A stretch of DNA of 45,246 bases from Pseudoalteromonas sp. HM-SA03 (GCF_002289345.1 NZ_NSDG01000047.1:10809-56054); one strand, 5' to 3'. Counted from the stretch's first letter, positions 27,645 to 35,919 are shown. Numbers and translations are program-made. Notes: generated by a model from the sequence alone, not told the origin.

Positions 27645-28208
27645 ATGAAAAAGACATTAATTGCAACTGTACTTGTATCTTCACTTACTGCCGCTTCAGC
27701 ATTTGCAGCTGATAATTCTTGGGAAAAAGAAGCAAGCGATGCTTGGATAGACGGTAAAGCAGAAGCGACGCTACTTTTCAACGGTGAGCTGAACAACTTT
27801 GACATTAACACAGATGTAAAAAATGGCATTGTAGTGCTAACTGGTAAAGTTGAACACTCGGTAGATAAGAAGCTAGCCGAAGAACTTGTACTAGGTATCG
27901 ATGGCGTAAAAGGGGTAAAAAACGACCTGACTATCGTAGATATGCCAGATGAGCGTAAAAAAGAGCGCAATTACGAAAGCGATAGTGGCTTTACTGACGC
28001 AAAAATCGCAACAGTCATTAAGTCTCGCTACCTGTTTGACACAGATGTAGATGGTACCGACATCGATGTTGATGTGGAAGGTTTAGTCGTAACACTAAAC
28101 GGTCATGTTGGTAGCGAAGCAGAGCGCAAACTTGCTGTGCAAATCGCAAAAAATGCCAATGACGTTAAAGATGTAAAAGATAAACTTCGCGTTACGAAAA
28201 AATCATAA
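27645..28208 (+). CDS. Periplasmic protein with two BON domains (OsmY-like)
   Basis: A 187-aa protein with a Sec signal peptide (MKKTLIATVLVSSLTAASAFA) and two BON domains, about 45-105 (FDINTDVKNGIVVLTGKVEH) and 120-185 (DIDVDVEGLVVTLNGHVGSE). BON domains bind phospholipid surfaces. E. coli OsmY, with the same layout (201 aa), is an osmotically induced periplasmic chaperone. A strong ribosome site (AAAGGAG) and a very good sigma-54 promoter precede it. An outer-membrane protein gene follows 60 bp later, probably cotranscribed. Confidence 0.9.
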   Translation: MKKTLIATVLVSSLTAASAFAADNSWEKEASDAWIDGKAEATLLFNGELNNFDINTDVKNGIVVLTGKVEHSVDKKLAEELVLGIDGVKGVKNDLTIVDMPDERKKERNYESDSGFTDAKIATVIKSRYLFDTDVDGTDIDVDVEGLVVTLNGHVGSEAERKLAVQIAKNANDVKDVKDKLRVTKKS

Positions 28209-28223
28209 GCAATTTTGATTTGA

Positions 28224-28246
28224 GGGGGTACTCCCCCTCCCATACT
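28224..28246 (+). repeat. Hairpin between the BON gene and the outer-membrane protein gene
   Basis: GAGGGGG and CCCCCTC pair around GTACT-type bases, with no T tract after the stem. It is likely an intercistronic stabiliser or a partial attenuator that sets the ratio of the two products. Confidence 0.4.
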
Positions 28247-28268
28247 TATATTGATTTAAGGAGTAAAG

Positions 28269-28844
28269 ATGAAACAATTAACAATTGCTGCTGCGCTACT
28301 TGCCTCTCTAGGTCTTGCATCCACAGCCGCTCACGCGGAGTCTGATTTTGGACTAGATGATTATAAAATTTACACAGGTATCGGTTATGGCCAATACTCT
28401 TTCCAATGGGAAGATCGTGAGAACGACACCTCATTCGACGATGACTCTTCTATGTTAAAAGCGTATGTGGGTACAAAAATCAATCCATATTGGAGCTTTG
28501 AACTTGCCTATGAAAACTTCGATGAAGCAAGTGACATTGACAATTCTGCCGAAATTGACGGTATTTCTTTATCTACGCGTCTCTCAGCCCCATTAAACGA
28601 ATACTTTGCAGTTTATGCAAAAGGTGGTTGGCTTGAGTGGGATGCAGATATCCACGCTGATATTCCAGCTGTAGGCCGTGTTTCATCTAACCTTGAAGGT
28701 GGCGACTGGCTTTATGGTGCCGGTGTAGAGTTTCACCTAAACAAAAACATTAACATGCGTTTAGAATATACACGCTACGAACTTGAAGACGATATCGATC
28801 CAGATATGGACGTCGCTGCTGTCTCTATCGAGTATCAATTTTAA
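28269..28844 (+). CDS. Small outer-membrane beta-barrel protein
   Basis: A 191-aa protein with signal peptide (cleavage after AAHA). Alternating beta strands follow (YKIYTGIGYGQYSFQWE, SMLKAYVGTKINPYWSFELAYENF, YFAVYAKGGWLEWD, VEFHLNKNINMRLEYTRYEL), and the protein ends in the outer-membrane signature VSIEYQF with terminal Phe. Size suggests an 8-stranded OmpX/OmpA-type barrel. The loops are very acidic, typical of marine bacteria. It is the second gene of the sigma-54-driven BON unit and is closed by a strong terminator. Function unknown; a stress-induced envelope protein is inferred. Confidence 0.85.
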   Translation: MKQLTIAAALLASLGLASTAAHAESDFGLDDYKIYTGIGYGQYSFQWEDRENDTSFDDDSSMLKAYVGTKINPYWSFELAYENFDEASDIDNSAEIDGISLSTRLSAPLNEYFAVYAKGGWLEWDADIHADIPAVGRVSSNLEGGDWLYGAGVEFHLNKNINMRLEYTRYELEDDIDPDMDVAAVSIEYQF

Positions 28845-28926
28845 GCAATAATGATGGTTGATTTATAACCTCCCAATTATTTCCCCTTTGACTCAGTCCT
28901 GGCTCTTCCACAAAGAGTCTGGTTTT

Positions 28927-28954
28927 GGCGCTATCACTTGGTAGCGCCTTTTTT
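28927..28954 (+). terminator. Terminator of the BON/OMP unit
   Basis: GGCGCTA and TAGCGCC pair around an 8-nt loop and are followed by six T. Confidence 0.9.
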
Positions 28955-29052
28955 GTTTTCAGTGTACTGCTTCTGTATTTTATTATATAAGCGCTTCCTC
29001 ACTATTCCTTTATTTGCAGAAAACAGAATGTAAAGACAGGCAGCCTCTAGAT

Positions 29053-29136
29053 GTAATATTTGTCATCACTGCTAAAAATGAAATCTGTCAATTTTTCAAA
29101 CTCTACACCCTGTAGGTTCTGCTATGTAATATTTAC
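29053..29136 (+). promoter_or_regulatory. Two candidate activator sites upstream of the YqjD-like operon
   Basis: GTAATATTTGT at 29053-29063 and the palindrome-like GTAATATTTAC at 29126-29136. The centres are 73 bp (about seven helical turns) apart, at about -178 and -105 from the predicted start. This is usual spacing for enhancer sites of sigma-54 activators. Confidence 0.5.
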
Positions 29137-29208
29137 ATCCTTCGTATCGCATCTACCGACACAAAGCACAAAGAAAACCCAACCAATTGATATTTATTAA
29201 CTTTTAAG

Positions 29209-29225
29209 TTGGCAAAGGGTTTGCA
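29209..29225 (+). promoter_or_regulatory. Sigma-54 (-24/-12) promoter of the YqjD-like operon
   Basis: TTGGCAAAGGGTTTGCA has GG-N10-GC with both TTGGCA and TTTGCA on consensus. The predicted start is near 29236, 26 bp before the ATG. Confidence 0.78.
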
Positions 29226-29261
29226 ACCTATATAGTGAACTAAACGAATAAGGAGTAGTTT

Positions 29262-29591
29262 ATGAGTAATCAAGCAAACCAAACACAAACAGGTAGCACA
29301 GCTAAACCACAGCCAAATGGCCAAGACTCTAGCCATCCTGTTACGGATCAAATTGCAGATACATTGCATGCATCAGTAGATTCACTGCACGCTTCGGCAT
29401 CTCGTACTGAAACCTCACTACGTGAAAAAAGCCATAATTCGAGTGAAGCGATTGGTGCCAAGCGCAAGGAGTGGGAACGTGCGTGGAATACATCAGGAGT
29501 GAAAAAGTATGCAACGGAAAATCCAGTAAAAACGGCTGGTATCGCATTTTCACTTGGTATGTTGGCTACAATGCTGTTAAGGAATAAATAA
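29262..29591 (+). CDS. YqjD/ElaB-like (DUF883) tail-anchored membrane protein
   Basis: A 109-aa protein. The first 75 residues are polar and helical. The C-terminus ENPVKTAGIAFSLGMLATMLLRNK is a single membrane anchor of DUF883 type, with Gly-rich helix and basic end. E. coli YqjD and ElaB bind ribosomes at the inner membrane in stationary phase. The sequence is divergent, so the ribosome role is inferred from family layout. It heads a three-gene unit with YqjE-like and YqjK-like genes, the same order as yqjD-yqjE-yqjK in E. coli, here behind a sigma-54 promoter. Confidence 0.8.
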   Translation: MSNQANQTQTGSTAKPQPNGQDSSHPVTDQIADTLHASVDSLHASASRTETSLREKSHNSSEAIGAKRKEWERAWNTSGVKKYATENPVKTAGIAFSLGMLATMLLRNK

Positions 29592-29593
29592 CC

Positions 29594-30031
29594 ATGCAAA
29601 ATCAAGCTCAAGCAAGAGGTAATAGAGCTACGGCTCACGAGCGCATTCCAGCGCTCGCTGAGCTTAAAGACTCAGTTTCTCTCTTATTTAATAGTTATCA
29701 ACACATTTTCGAAGCTCAGCTTAACTTACTCGGTGCAAAGTGTAGGGCAAACCTAAAAACCTTATGCGTGGCATTTGGCCTGATATTTCTCTCATTGCTG
29801 TTAACCGCAATGGTATGGGCTAGCCTGCACATTTTATTTGCCTATGCACTCACCTATGTTGGGTTAAGTTGGTTCATTTCAGCAGGCATAGTGCTGACCA
29901 TCAATGTCGCCGTAATCTATTACTTGATTGTCACAGGGCTCAGGCTATTTAATAACAGCATCAATGATCTCACTTCCGGATTTTACACTCCTATTGCAAA
30001 GTCGGAGGCCCAAAATGACAAAGCTAGCTGA
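29594..30031 (+). CDS. YqjE-like (phage-holin-family, DUF1469) membrane protein
   Basis: A 145-aa inner-membrane protein with two long hydrophobic segments (about 55-82 and 89-116) separated by a short loop, and polar ends. This matches the YqjE/holin superfamily III layout; the name reflects similarity and it is not a phage lysis gene. It starts 2 bp after the YqjD-like stop, and its 3' end overlaps the next gene by 17 bp. Function unknown, probably envelope stress. Confidence 0.78.
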   Translation: MQNQAQARGNRATAHERIPALAELKDSVSLLFNSYQHIFEAQLNLLGAKCRANLKTLCVAFGLIFLSLLLTAMVWASLHILFAYALTYVGLSWFISAGIVLTINVAVIYYLIVTGLRLFNNSINDLTSGFYTPIAKSEAQNDKAS

Positions 30032-30269
30032 GTTTATTACTGACAAGCTACAACAAGAAGTCGAGACTGAAAAAAGAAAATTAATCGATGCACAGCAGCT
30101 CAATCGACTAACCCAAACTAAAGCTAAGAGGGTATTTACCAGCGCAATAAGTTCGCCTCAGGGGGTTAGCTTTATGTTTTTATTTGGTGTGCTTAGTGCC
30201 AAATTTGGACGGTTTGGTGCACTCAGAAAGGTCGTGATACTACAGCGAATAGCTCGAGGTATTATTTAA
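30015..30269 (+). CDS. YqjK-like small protein
   Basis: ATG 30015 (MTKLAEFITDKLQQEVETEKRK) is preceded by CGGAGG and lies inside the end of the YqjE-like gene, giving 84 aa. A longer reading from 29928 would overlap that gene by about 100 bp and lacks a ribosome site. It has a polar helical N-terminus and a hydrophobic stretch at about 48-66 (GVSFMFLFGVLSAKFGRFG) before a basic end. Its position as third gene matches yqjK in E. coli. Function unknown. Confidence 0.72.
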   Translation: MTKLAEFITDKLQQEVETEKRKLIDAQQLNRLTQTKAKRVFTSAISSPQGVSFMFLFGVLSAKFGRFGALRKVVILQRIARGII

Positions 30270-30296
30270 TCCTTGAGCTATTTTTGCTCATTCATT

Positions 30297-32249
30297 TTAT
30301 AGCAGCCTTTCTTTTATTTCTTTCAAGTCCACTAGCGTTATTGGTTTTAATAGCACATCATCAACTTGAGATTCAGCAAGCTTTTCTGGCTCTGGGTCAA
30401 AACCACTCGCAATAACAATATGTTGCTCTGGCCTTTCTGCTTTTATCTCTTTTGCTAAGAATAAACCAGACTTATCAGGCAATCCAATGTCTAACAAAAT
30501 AGCATCAAAGTGCTGCGTCCCTTTAAAGTGCTGCCAGCAGCTTTGAGCACATTCAGCCGTGACTACGTTAACCTCGAGAGAGTTGAGTAATAATTTAAGT
30601 AAATTACGTGTATCACTGTCATCTTCAACGACTAAAAAATTGAGATTGCCCGGTATTTGCGTTTCGGCTTGTGTTGGCACGATTTGCTCTTCACTTAAAT
30701 AGTGCTTTAAACAACGCCCAAGTTCAGCAACATTAACTGGCTTGCTCATCATATCATTAAAACCAAGCGCCACTAGCTCTTCCCTAGTGCCTTTTTGTGC
30801 CGCAGCTGTCAATGCAACAACTGGCAAGCTCAAGGCCCGCTCTCTTAGCGCTACAATAGTGTCACGACCATCCATTCTTGGCATATGTAAATCCATAAAT
30901 ACCAAATGATATTTATCAGGGTTTTTCTCCAGCACTTCTAACGCTTCGACACCATCATTGGCAATATCTGCAGTTGCTCCCGTTTGTCCAATTAAAGTGC
31001 GCAATAAGAGCTGGATTTCACTGATATCTTCAACAATAAGAATATGGCCGTGTAGCTCACTGGGCAATGAGCTATCGCTGGTGTCTTGTGTTTTATCTAG
31101 CGTTAGGGGGGCTAAACTTTCGGCATTCACTTCGTCGAGTTCAATGCTAAAGCCAAACTGACTTCCTTCACCGAGGGCTGATTCAACTGATAACTCTCCA
31201 CCCATAAGCTTGATCAAAGCAGAGCTTATAGCCAAGCCAAGTCCAGCGCCCTCATCGCTGCGTGTGGTAACATGTTGAACTTGCTCAAAAGGCTTGAAAA
31301 TACGCTTGAGCTTTTCACTGGGTATGCCTATTCCCGTATCGATAACGATAAATTGTAACTGAGTATCTGTTTTTAGCTTTACCTCTACTTTTACAAAGCC
31401 AGAGCTGGTGAATTTGATAGCGTTATAAATAATGTTGATTAGTATCTGCTTTAATCGCGTTTTATCTATACTCACGGTTTGCGGTAACGATGTTTTAGCT
31501 TCTATGCTAAAGCTTAACCCCTTTTTAGCCGCAGCCATTTTAAACAAGCTATATAGATCACTTAAGAAGCTATTTAGGCAAATTTTATCTTTATTCAGTT
31601 GCAGTCGGTTTTCGTTCAACTTAGAAAGATCGAGTACATCATTCAACAAGTTAAGTAAGTGTTCACTGTTATTATTAATAATTGATAGTTCAGGTTTAAC
31701 ATTCTGCAATTCTTCCCGAGAAAGCAGTAAGTTTGTATAGCCAAGAATAGAGGTCAGCGGTGTTCTTAGCTCATGACTTAAATGTGCTAGGAAGCGATCT
31801 TTAGCTCGGCTATCCGATTCAACACGCAGTCGTTCAAGACGTTCACGCTCTAATTCTTTACGCGCTAAGGCGTAACGAATAGAGCGAATAAACCGCGCAC
31901 TGCTAATTTCGGATTTTAGTACAAAATCTTCGGCTCCAGCCTTTAACGCTTCATTGTCTAACAGTTCATCTGATTGTCCTGTTAGCATGATTATTGGTGT
32001 ATGTACCTGCCTTGCTCTGGCTTCTTTTAACACTCCCAAACCGGTTTGCGGGCCTAGTTGATAATCCAATAAACAAAGATCGAAGCTATTGCTCTCAAGT
32101 GCTTCTAGGGCTTGATGATATTGGCTTTGCCAAACAAGATTGAATTTAAAGTTAGGGATCGACTCCAAATAGTCTAAAGTTAAAATGTAATCGTCTTCGT
32201 CATCTTCAATGAGTAGCACATTGACTTCACTGACTGACTCCTGTGGCAT
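30297..32249 (-). CDS. Hybrid sensor kinase REC-HisKA-HATPase-REC-REC
   Basis: A 650-aa cytoplasmic protein with no membrane segment. The N-terminal receiver has Asp62 (LLDYQLGP). The DHp domain has phosphoacceptor His159 in HLSHELRTPL. The ATP-binding domain shows NAIKF (N box), DTGIGIP and GAGLGLAI. Receivers 2 and 3 have Asp453 (FMDLHMPRMDG) and Asp587 (LLDIGLPDKSG). Because it begins with a receiver, it is probably driven by another kinase rather than a ligand. It is the last gene of the signalling cluster, 112 bp after the single-domain regulator, and convergent with the YqjD-like operon. Confidence 0.92.
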   Translation of the reverse strand: MPQESVSEVNVLLIEDDEDDYILTLDYLESIPNFKFNLVWQSQYHQALEALESNSFDLCLLDYQLGPQTGLGVLKEARARQVHTPIIMLTGQSDELLDNEALKAGAEDFVLKSEISSARFIRSIRYALARKELERERLERLRVESDSRAKDRFLAHLSHELRTPLTSILGYTNLLLSREELQNVKPELSIINNNSEHLLNLLNDVLDLSKLNENRLQLNKDKICLNSFLSDLYSLFKMAAAKKGLSFSIEAKTSLPQTVSIDKTRLKQILINIIYNAIKFTSSGFVKVEVKLKTDTQLQFIVIDTGIGIPSEKLKRIFKPFEQVQHVTTRSDEGAGLGLAISSALIKLMGGELSVESALGEGSQFGFSIELDEVNAESLAPLTLDKTQDTSDSSLPSELHGHILIVEDISEIQLLLRTLIGQTGATADIANDGVEALEVLEKNPDKYHLVFMDLHMPRMDGRDTIVALRERALSLPVVALTAAAQKGTREELVALGFNDMMSKPVNVAELGRCLKHYLSEEQIVPTQAETQIPGNLNFLVVEDDSDTRNLLKLLLNSLEVNVVTAECAQSCWQHFKGTQHFDAILLDIGLPDKSGLFLAKEIKAERPEQHIVIASGFDPEPEKLAESQVDDVLLKPITLVDLKEIKERLL

Positions 32250-32361
32250 ATGGGCCTCCGCAACTGAAGTGGTATCAATTTGTTAAATCGTCATGCTATT
32301 GTAAATCAAGTATGGGAACGAATTGGGTAAGGTCGCGCTTGTTTGCACGAGCACGATGGGA

Positions 32362-32811
32362 TTAATTTGGCAGTTCTACTATTTCAATCCAGTACTTACC
32401 CAAATGTTTCATCAACTCGACTAAACCATCAAAATCCACAGGCTTAGTAATGTAAGATGCGGCACCTGAGTCATATCCTCTCAGTTTGTCCTCTTCCTCT
32501 TTAGAGGTAGTTAAGATGACCACGGGGATAGAGCGCAAACTCGGATCCTTTTTAATTTCCTGCAACGCCTCTCTGCCGTCCATTCTCGGCATGTTTAAGT
32601 CAAGTAGAATTAAATTAGGTCTTGGATATCGCTGAGTGTCTGAAAATTCACCTTCATTTCTAAGGTATTCCAATAGCTCAACACCATCTTTTACAAACTG
32701 AAATGCATTTAATACTCGGCTTTCCTCGAGTGCATCTTGTGCCAATAAACGATCATCTTCGTCATCATCCGCCATCAAAATATGGATCGGCTGGGTTTTT
32801 TTATAGTTCAT
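32362..32811 (-). CDS. Single-domain (CheY/Rcp1-type) response regulator
   Basis: ATG 32811 (MNYKKTQPIHILMADDDEDDRL) gives 149 aa; it overlaps the kinase stop by 11 bp with AGGAA as ribosome site. Longer starts lie deep inside the kinase gene. Acidic pocket DDDEDD, phosphoacceptor Asp71 in LLDLNMPRMDG, Thr in ILTTSKEEED and Lys in ITKPVD are all present. There is no output domain. It is probably phosphorylated by the coupled CHASE3 kinase, as with Rcp1 and phytochrome-like kinases, and relays to a partner. Confidence 0.92.
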   Translation of the reverse strand: MNYKKTQPIHILMADDDEDDRLLAQDALEESRVLNAFQFVKDGVELLEYLRNEGEFSDTQRYPRPNLILLDLNMPRMDGREALQEIKKDPSLRSIPVVILTTSKEEEDKLRGYDSGAASYITKPVDFDGLVELMKHLGKYWIEIVELPN

Positions 32812-34285
32812 TCTTAAGTTCCTGAATAATTGGTGTTGGTTCAGCAAGTAGTGTGATCGTGAATTTAGCACCTTTACCATCTTCACTGGTCGCTGAAATC
32901 GTTCCGCCGTGTCGTTCAACAATGCGTCTACACACGGTTAAACCAATGCCAGTACCAGCATATTTTTTTCTGTCATGTAGTCGTTGAAAAGGCGAGAATA
33001 TTTTCTCAGCATATTCAGTATCAAAACCAACGCCATTATCTTCCACTATAAAAGTATAAGCATCTTGGCCCACCAATTGACTGTTCTCAACCGCGATTTT
33101 AATAATCGGATCACGCCCATCAACTCTGAATTTAATAGCATTGGAAAGTAGATTTAAAAACAGCTGATGTATTTGACTAGCATCACATTTGATTGTCGGT
33201 AACACGTCCGAGTTTATGCTCGCATTACTGTCGTTGACCGCAATTTCTAAATCGTCCAGCACAAACTGTAAAACTTGATTGAGCTCCTGTTCTTCAAAAG
33301 GCTTTGCTCTGGTGGTAACTCGGGATAACTCAAGCAAGTCAGTGATAAGCGTCGACATCCGCTGTGCGGCACTCGTCATTCGAGCCAAATAATCCTTACC
33401 CTTGTCATCAAGGTGCTCGCCATAATTCTTTTCGATGCGATCACCAAAAGCACGGATCTTTCTCAGCGGCTCTTGCAGGTCGTGAGAGGCAACAAACGCA
33501 AAGTCTTCGAGCTCTCGGTTACTACGGTTTAGTTCTTCAGCGTAATGTTCTAGTGCCTCGGTACGCGCTTGCACCTTTTCTTCTAAATGATCGTTTGCTT
33601 TTTCTAACTCACTCTTTGCTTCCTTCGCACTGCGAAGATTGACTACTAAAAGTAGCAAAATGGCAAAAATCATCACGGCGCTCAGCAAAGTAAACACCAC
33701 TATATTAATTTGTGCTTCTTTGCGGACACGTTTTAACTGATTTAGCTGAATGGTCCGGATGTCCACTTCAGCAGCCATAATCTGAGAGAACTCTTCTCGT
33801 AGATCACCACCGGAGTCCGCTGCTCGGTCAAGCAATAAAGTTTCATTGCCTGTTTCGGTATTACGTGCAACAAGTATCGTACTCTGTAACGTTTTGAATC
33901 GCCTCTTCACTCCGTCAATATAGCGATTAATTTTTTGCTGCTGCACATCACTTTCAGAGTGATTCTGAACAACTCTGGCTATGCTCTCATCAAGATTTTG
34001 CAATGCCTTTTCAAATGGCGCCAAATCGCTCTCTTTATTTGAGATTAAAAACGCTCTTTGTCCAGCTTCTGCATTTAACATCGCAATATGCAGCTGATCC
34101 AGAGACATCATCACTTCGCTGGTATTTCGAATACTCTCTTGAACTTGGTTTAATTCTTTAACATTGTTAAAGCCGATTAGGGCATTGGACGCAACAAGCC
34201 CGACGCTCACAATTACGGCAAACCAGATGAAACTCAGTTTATTGCTTAAGTTCATAAAAGCGCTGACTCTGGATTCATTGTTCAC
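32801..34285 (-). CDS. CHASE3-domain membrane sensor histidine kinase
   Basis: A 494-aa kinase. Membrane segments at about 17-37 and 195-215 flank a CHASE3-type periplasmic helical bundle (DQLHIAMLNAEAGQRAFLIS is the family core). A coiled coil at 220-258 leads to a phytochrome-like DHp domain with His268 in FVASHDLQEPLRKI. The ATPase domain has LLSNAIKF, VEDNGVGFD and GTGIGLTV. The start is GTG 34285 with AAGGAA upstream; GTGA overlaps the stop of the 71-aa DHp-like gene, so the two are translationally coupled. The signal is unknown. Confidence 0.9.
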   Translation of the reverse strand: MNNESRVSAFMNLSNKLSFIWFAVIVSVGLVASNALIGFNNVKELNQVQESIRNTSEVMMSLDQLHIAMLNAEAGQRAFLISNKESDLAPFEKALQNLDESIARVVQNHSESDVQQQKINRYIDGVKRRFKTLQSTILVARNTETGNETLLLDRAADSGGDLREEFSQIMAAEVDIRTIQLNQLKRVRKEAQINIVVFTLLSAVMIFAILLLLVVNLRSAKEAKSELEKANDHLEEKVQARTEALEHYAEELNRSNRELEDFAFVASHDLQEPLRKIRAFGDRIEKNYGEHLDDKGKDYLARMTSAAQRMSTLITDLLELSRVTTRAKPFEEQELNQVLQFVLDDLEIAVNDSNASINSDVLPTIKCDASQIHQLFLNLLSNAIKFRVDGRDPIIKIAVENSQLVGQDAYTFIVEDNGVGFDTEYAEKIFSPFQRLHDRKKYAGTGIGLTVCRRIVERHGGTISATSEDGKGAKFTITLLAEPTPIIQELKNEL

Positions 34286-34497
34286 TCATTATTTCCTTGT
34301 TCCACCAACATCTGTAACAGCTCGCTGCATTCTTTGGTTGCCTTAATAATCGCGTTAGCTACCTCGATTATCTGTTGCTGAGAGTCTGGTTGTTCAGCAA
34401 TAAGCTTAATCAACTCTGAGTTCATTGAAATTTGATTCAAAGGTTTGCGTGCGTCATGTACTAATTTCGCAAGCTCACCTTGACCATGCTGCATCAT
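34282..34497 (-). CDS. Free-standing DHp-like (histidine-kinase dimerisation) protein
   Basis: A 71-aa helical protein with a kinase-type H box, LVHDARKPLNQISMNSELI, where His14 is followed by D-A-R-K-P-L as in HisKA domains. There is a second helix (IIEVANAIIKATKECSELLQML) but no ATP-binding domain. It may be phosphorylated by a neighbouring kinase and act as a phosphotransfer or titrating partner, or it may be a decayed kinase. The gene starts 15 bp after the sigma-54 activator gene, and its stop overlaps the CHASE3 kinase start (GTGA). This tight coupling argues for a real function in this signalling operon. Confidence 0.75.
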   Translation of the reverse strand: MMQHGQGELAKLVHDARKPLNQISMNSELIKLIAEQPDSQQQIIEVANAIIKATKECSELLQMLVEQGNNE

Positions 34498-34512
34498 TGT
34501 TCCTCCCCGAAA

Positions 34513-35919
34513 TTATGGCTGTGTTTCTCCGTCATAGGCATTTAAACGGTTGTAGAGTGTTTTTGTACTGATCCCAAGCATTCGCGCAGCCAGTGTCTTA
34601 TTACCTTCTACTGACTCTAACGTTTGATAGATCAGCTCTCTTTCTACCTCTTCAATCGTTTTACCTGGCTTCATTTCTAGCGTAGTAGATACTTGAATCG
34701 CATTTGCTCTGCTTGAAGTGCCTACCTGTGGTGGAATTGAAGCACGATTTAACTGCGCATGTTCCACCATTCGTTTAGCCTGCGCGAATGGTGAGGCAAA
34801 GTTCGCATCAAATACCAAGCTATGCTCATCGTGATCCGCCATAATATAGGCACGATGAATAGTGTGCTTAAGTTCACGCACATTACCGGGCCAGTCATAG
34901 TCAACCAAGCGGCTCATATCTGCCGCCTTAATCACATATTGACTATTACCTTTTTTATTTAAACCTTGCAAAAAATGCTCGGCGAGCAATGGAATGTCTT
35001 CTTTTCGCTCTCTGAGCGGTGGTATGTGGATTGGAAATACCGCCAAACGGAAATAAATGTCTTCTCGCAGTACGTCATTGGTAGCAATATCTTCGACGCT
35101 ACGGTTAGTCGCCGATATTACGCGGCAACTTACTTGTATCGGCTTTGTGCCACCGACCCGTGTCACCGTATGTGTTTCAAGTACACGTAACAAGTTTGGC
35201 TGTTGTTCTATTGGCATTTCGGTTAATTCATCCAAAAACAAAGTGCCATTCTCTGCTTGTTCAAATACTCCGACTTTTTGAGCATTTGCTCCCGTAAACG
35301 CGCCTTTTTCGTGACCAAATAGTTCGCTACCGATCAAGTCTTTCGGGATTGCACCACAATTTACGTTAACCAAATCCCCCGTCACGGTACTGGCATTGTG
35401 AATTGCGCGGGCAAACATCTCTTTCCCTACACCACTTTCCCCCATCAACATCACATTAGCATCGGTATCTGCCACGCGCTCTATCATCTTATATAGGTGC
35501 TTCATTTTGGCAGACTCGCCCAGCAACACACCAAAATGCGCTTGACTCTCGGTTTGCTTGGGTTTGTTCTTAGAAGGACTTAACGCGTTTCTAAAATCAT
35601 CCGCGTCAACAGGCTTAGTAAGATAATTCAATCCATCATGACAAAGCTGCGACAATGCTGACTTTACTGATGGATGTCCCGTAACCATCGTTATTGGCGT
35701 GCGGATCCCTGCGGCTCTAATTTCATCAACTAGATGTAAACCACTGCCATCTGGCAGCATAAAATCAAGAAAGATATGATCAAAACTTTGCGTTTCTAGC
35801 CATTGTCTGGCCGACGCCAAGTCATTCGCTAAGCACGCGTCGTGTCCCAGATATTCAACTATACGGCAAGCCAGCTCTGCAAAATCATGATCATCATCTA
35901 CTAATAAAACGGTTTTCAA
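34513..35919 (-). CDS. NtrC-family sigma-54-dependent response regulator
   Basis: A 468-aa protein. The receiver (1-115) has Asp52 in FLDFMLPDGSG and TKPVD. The AAA+ domain (about 130-365) has Walker A GESGVGKE at 160-167, the sigma-54-contacting loop GAFTGA at 206-211, Walker B GTLFLDE and the arginine-finger region REDIYFRL. The C-terminal Fis-type helix-turn-helix is NKTLAARMLGISTKTLYNRL. The start is TTG 35919 behind a strong GAGAGGGA ribosome site. It leads the signalling operon. Sigma-54 promoters with a shared upstream motif lie 6-9 kb away before the stress genes and are its likely targets; it may also act elsewhere. Confidence 0.93.
   Translation of the reverse strand: MKTVLLVDDDHDFAELACRIVEYLGHDACLANDLASARQWLETQSFDHIFLDFMLPDGSGLHLVDEIRAAGIRTPITMVTGHPSVKSALSQLCHDGLNYLTKPVDADDFRNALSPSKNKPKQTESQAHFGVLLGESAKMKHLYKMIERVADTDANVMLMGESGVGKEMFARAIHNASTVTGDLVNVNCGAIPKDLIGSELFGHEKGAFTGANAQKVGVFEQAENGTLFLDELTEMPIEQQPNLLRVLETHTVTRVGGTKPIQVSCRVISATNRSVEDIATNDVLREDIYFRLAVFPIHIPPLRERKEDIPLLAEHFLQGLNKKGNSQYVIKAADMSRLVDYDWPGNVRELKHTIHRAYIMADHDEHSLVFDANFASPFAQAKRMVEHAQLNRASIPPQVGTSSRANAIQVSTTLEMKPGKTIEEVERELIYQTLESVEGNKTLAARMLGISTKTLYNRLNAYDGETQP

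Larger units (their letters stand above)
28845..29261 (+). promoter_or_regulatory. 417-bp regulatory region with terminator, activator sites and sigma-54 promoter
   Basis: There is no gene here. From left to right it holds the terminator of the BON/OMP unit (28927-28954), two GTAATATTT-type activator motifs (29053-29063, 29126-29136) and a -24/-12 promoter (29209-29225) driving the YqjD-like operon. Confidence 0.6.

Noticed and set aside
27629..27970. 113-codon frame antisense to the BON-domain gene
   Set aside because: It is Ser/Phe-rich, fully inside a well-supported gene with strong start signals on the other strand.
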